Shown here in pieces: positions 5,516-5,861 of a stretch of 5,861 nucleotides of DNA. The notes beneath the pieces are model-generated. The model was not told the origin of the DNA, did not search any database, and saw nothing but the letters and a program-made list of their open reading frames with translations. Numbering within the stretch: position 1 is the stretch's first letter; each line of letters begins with the position of its first letter. Source of the DNA: Bacteroidota bacterium (GTDB lineage: Bacteria; Bacteroidota; Bacteroidia; Flavobacteriales; Flavobacteriaceae); NCBI GenBank assembly GCA_024280815.1, contig JAJRPL010000336.1:1-5861 (forward strand), read 5' to 3'. The position numbers and the translations under genes are program-made.

Positions 5516-5861
5516 TTACCTCATTGCTTTTTTTAATATCCCCAAAACACCTCTCATAAAAGTTGCACTTGTCAATACTTTTATAAAAGGATTCGCACGT
5601 GAACTCTTTCTACTTGAAGGCTTTCTCTTCTCTTTTGCTTTAGTTTCTTTTTCCTTAGCTTCAATTTCTTCAGCACTATCAATTTTTTTATTCAAAATTT
5701 CATAAGCACTCTCTCTATCAATTTCTTCATTGTATTTCTTTGCCAATTTTGAATTAGAAATTAATGTACCTAACTCATCTGTAGTCAAGATATCCATTCT
5801 ACTCATAGGTGCTCTTAACATAGTTCTTGCTAAAGGAGTAGGTATTCCTTTTTCATTTAAA
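5516..5861 (-). CDS. HerA-like ATPase (DUF853/YjgR type), C-terminal part (5' end outside window)
   Basis: The minus-strand frame is open to the window edge, adding LNEKGIPTPLART before the Met at 5821, so that Met is internal. The segment EKGIPTPLARTMLRAPMSRMDIL matches what I recall of the C-terminal region of DUF853/HerA-like helicases, where a conserved 'EKG.P' strand precedes a proline- and methionine-rich stretch. It continues with KLAKKYNEEIDRESAYEILNKK, a Glu/Lys-rich probable helix or coiled coil (EEIEAKEKETKAKEKRK), a basic serine-rich linker and a hydrophobic-basic end (FMRGVLGILKKAMR). Relatives are cytoplasmic hexameric ATPases related to HerA/FtsK; the role of the YjgR branch is not established. 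The Walker motifs lie outside the window, so ATPase capacity cannot be judged. It is the first visible gene of a three-gene minus-strand operon. Confidence 0.8.
   Translation of the reverse strand, partial: LNEKGIPTPLARTMLRAPMSRMDILTTDELGTLISNSKLAKKYNEEIDRESAYEILNKKIDSAEEIEAKEKETKAKEKRKPSSRKSSRANPFIKVLTSATFMRGVLGILKKAMR

Overview
The window is strongly AT-rich, lacks Shine-Dalgarno sequences ahead of most genes, carries one Bacteroidota-type -7 promoter box (TAnnTTTG), and encodes protein variants I associate with marine Flavobacteriaceae. I read it as a chromosomal segment of a flavobacterium. This is inferred from codon and motif style, not from a database match. I found no RNA genes, insertion sequences, CRISPR arrays or phage genes, and no gene-free stretch longer than about 105 bases.

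Left part (1-2218, + strand): a probable glyoxylate/pyruvate block. It has the C-terminal end of a long-type isocitrate lyase (aceA, cut by the window edge), then a small RraA-family protein of the HMG/CHA aldolase type, then a class V PLP aminotransferase resembling yeast alanine-glyoxylate aminotransferase AGX1. Spacings are 37 and 24 bases with no promoter or terminator seen between them, so they may be one transcript. The implied chemistry is that isocitrate lyase makes glyoxylate, the aminotransferase turns glyoxylate plus alanine into glycine plus pyruvate, and the RraA-like lyase could make pyruvate from oxaloacetate or from an aldol substrate.

Middle (2219-4391, + strand): a promoter-like box, then a gene for an exported protein made of two tandem DUF1254-DUF1214 modules. 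The gene is interrupted at about position 2620 by a one-base loss, so it reads as a 101-residue N-terminal piece and a long C-terminal piece in the -1 frame.

Right part (4445-5861, - strand, convergent with the rest): a tight three-gene operon read right to left. It holds the C-terminal end of a HerA-like (DUF853/YjgR-type) ATPase, a small exported protein of unknown function with an imperfect lipobox, and a YkgJ-family CxxCxxCC metal-cluster protein. The last gene has an in-frame TAA stop just upstream of its cysteine cluster.

The most notable features are the two broken reading frames within about 2.2 kb and the isocitrate lyase / RraA / aminotransferase neighbourhood. I do not see a convincing new defence or mobile system.
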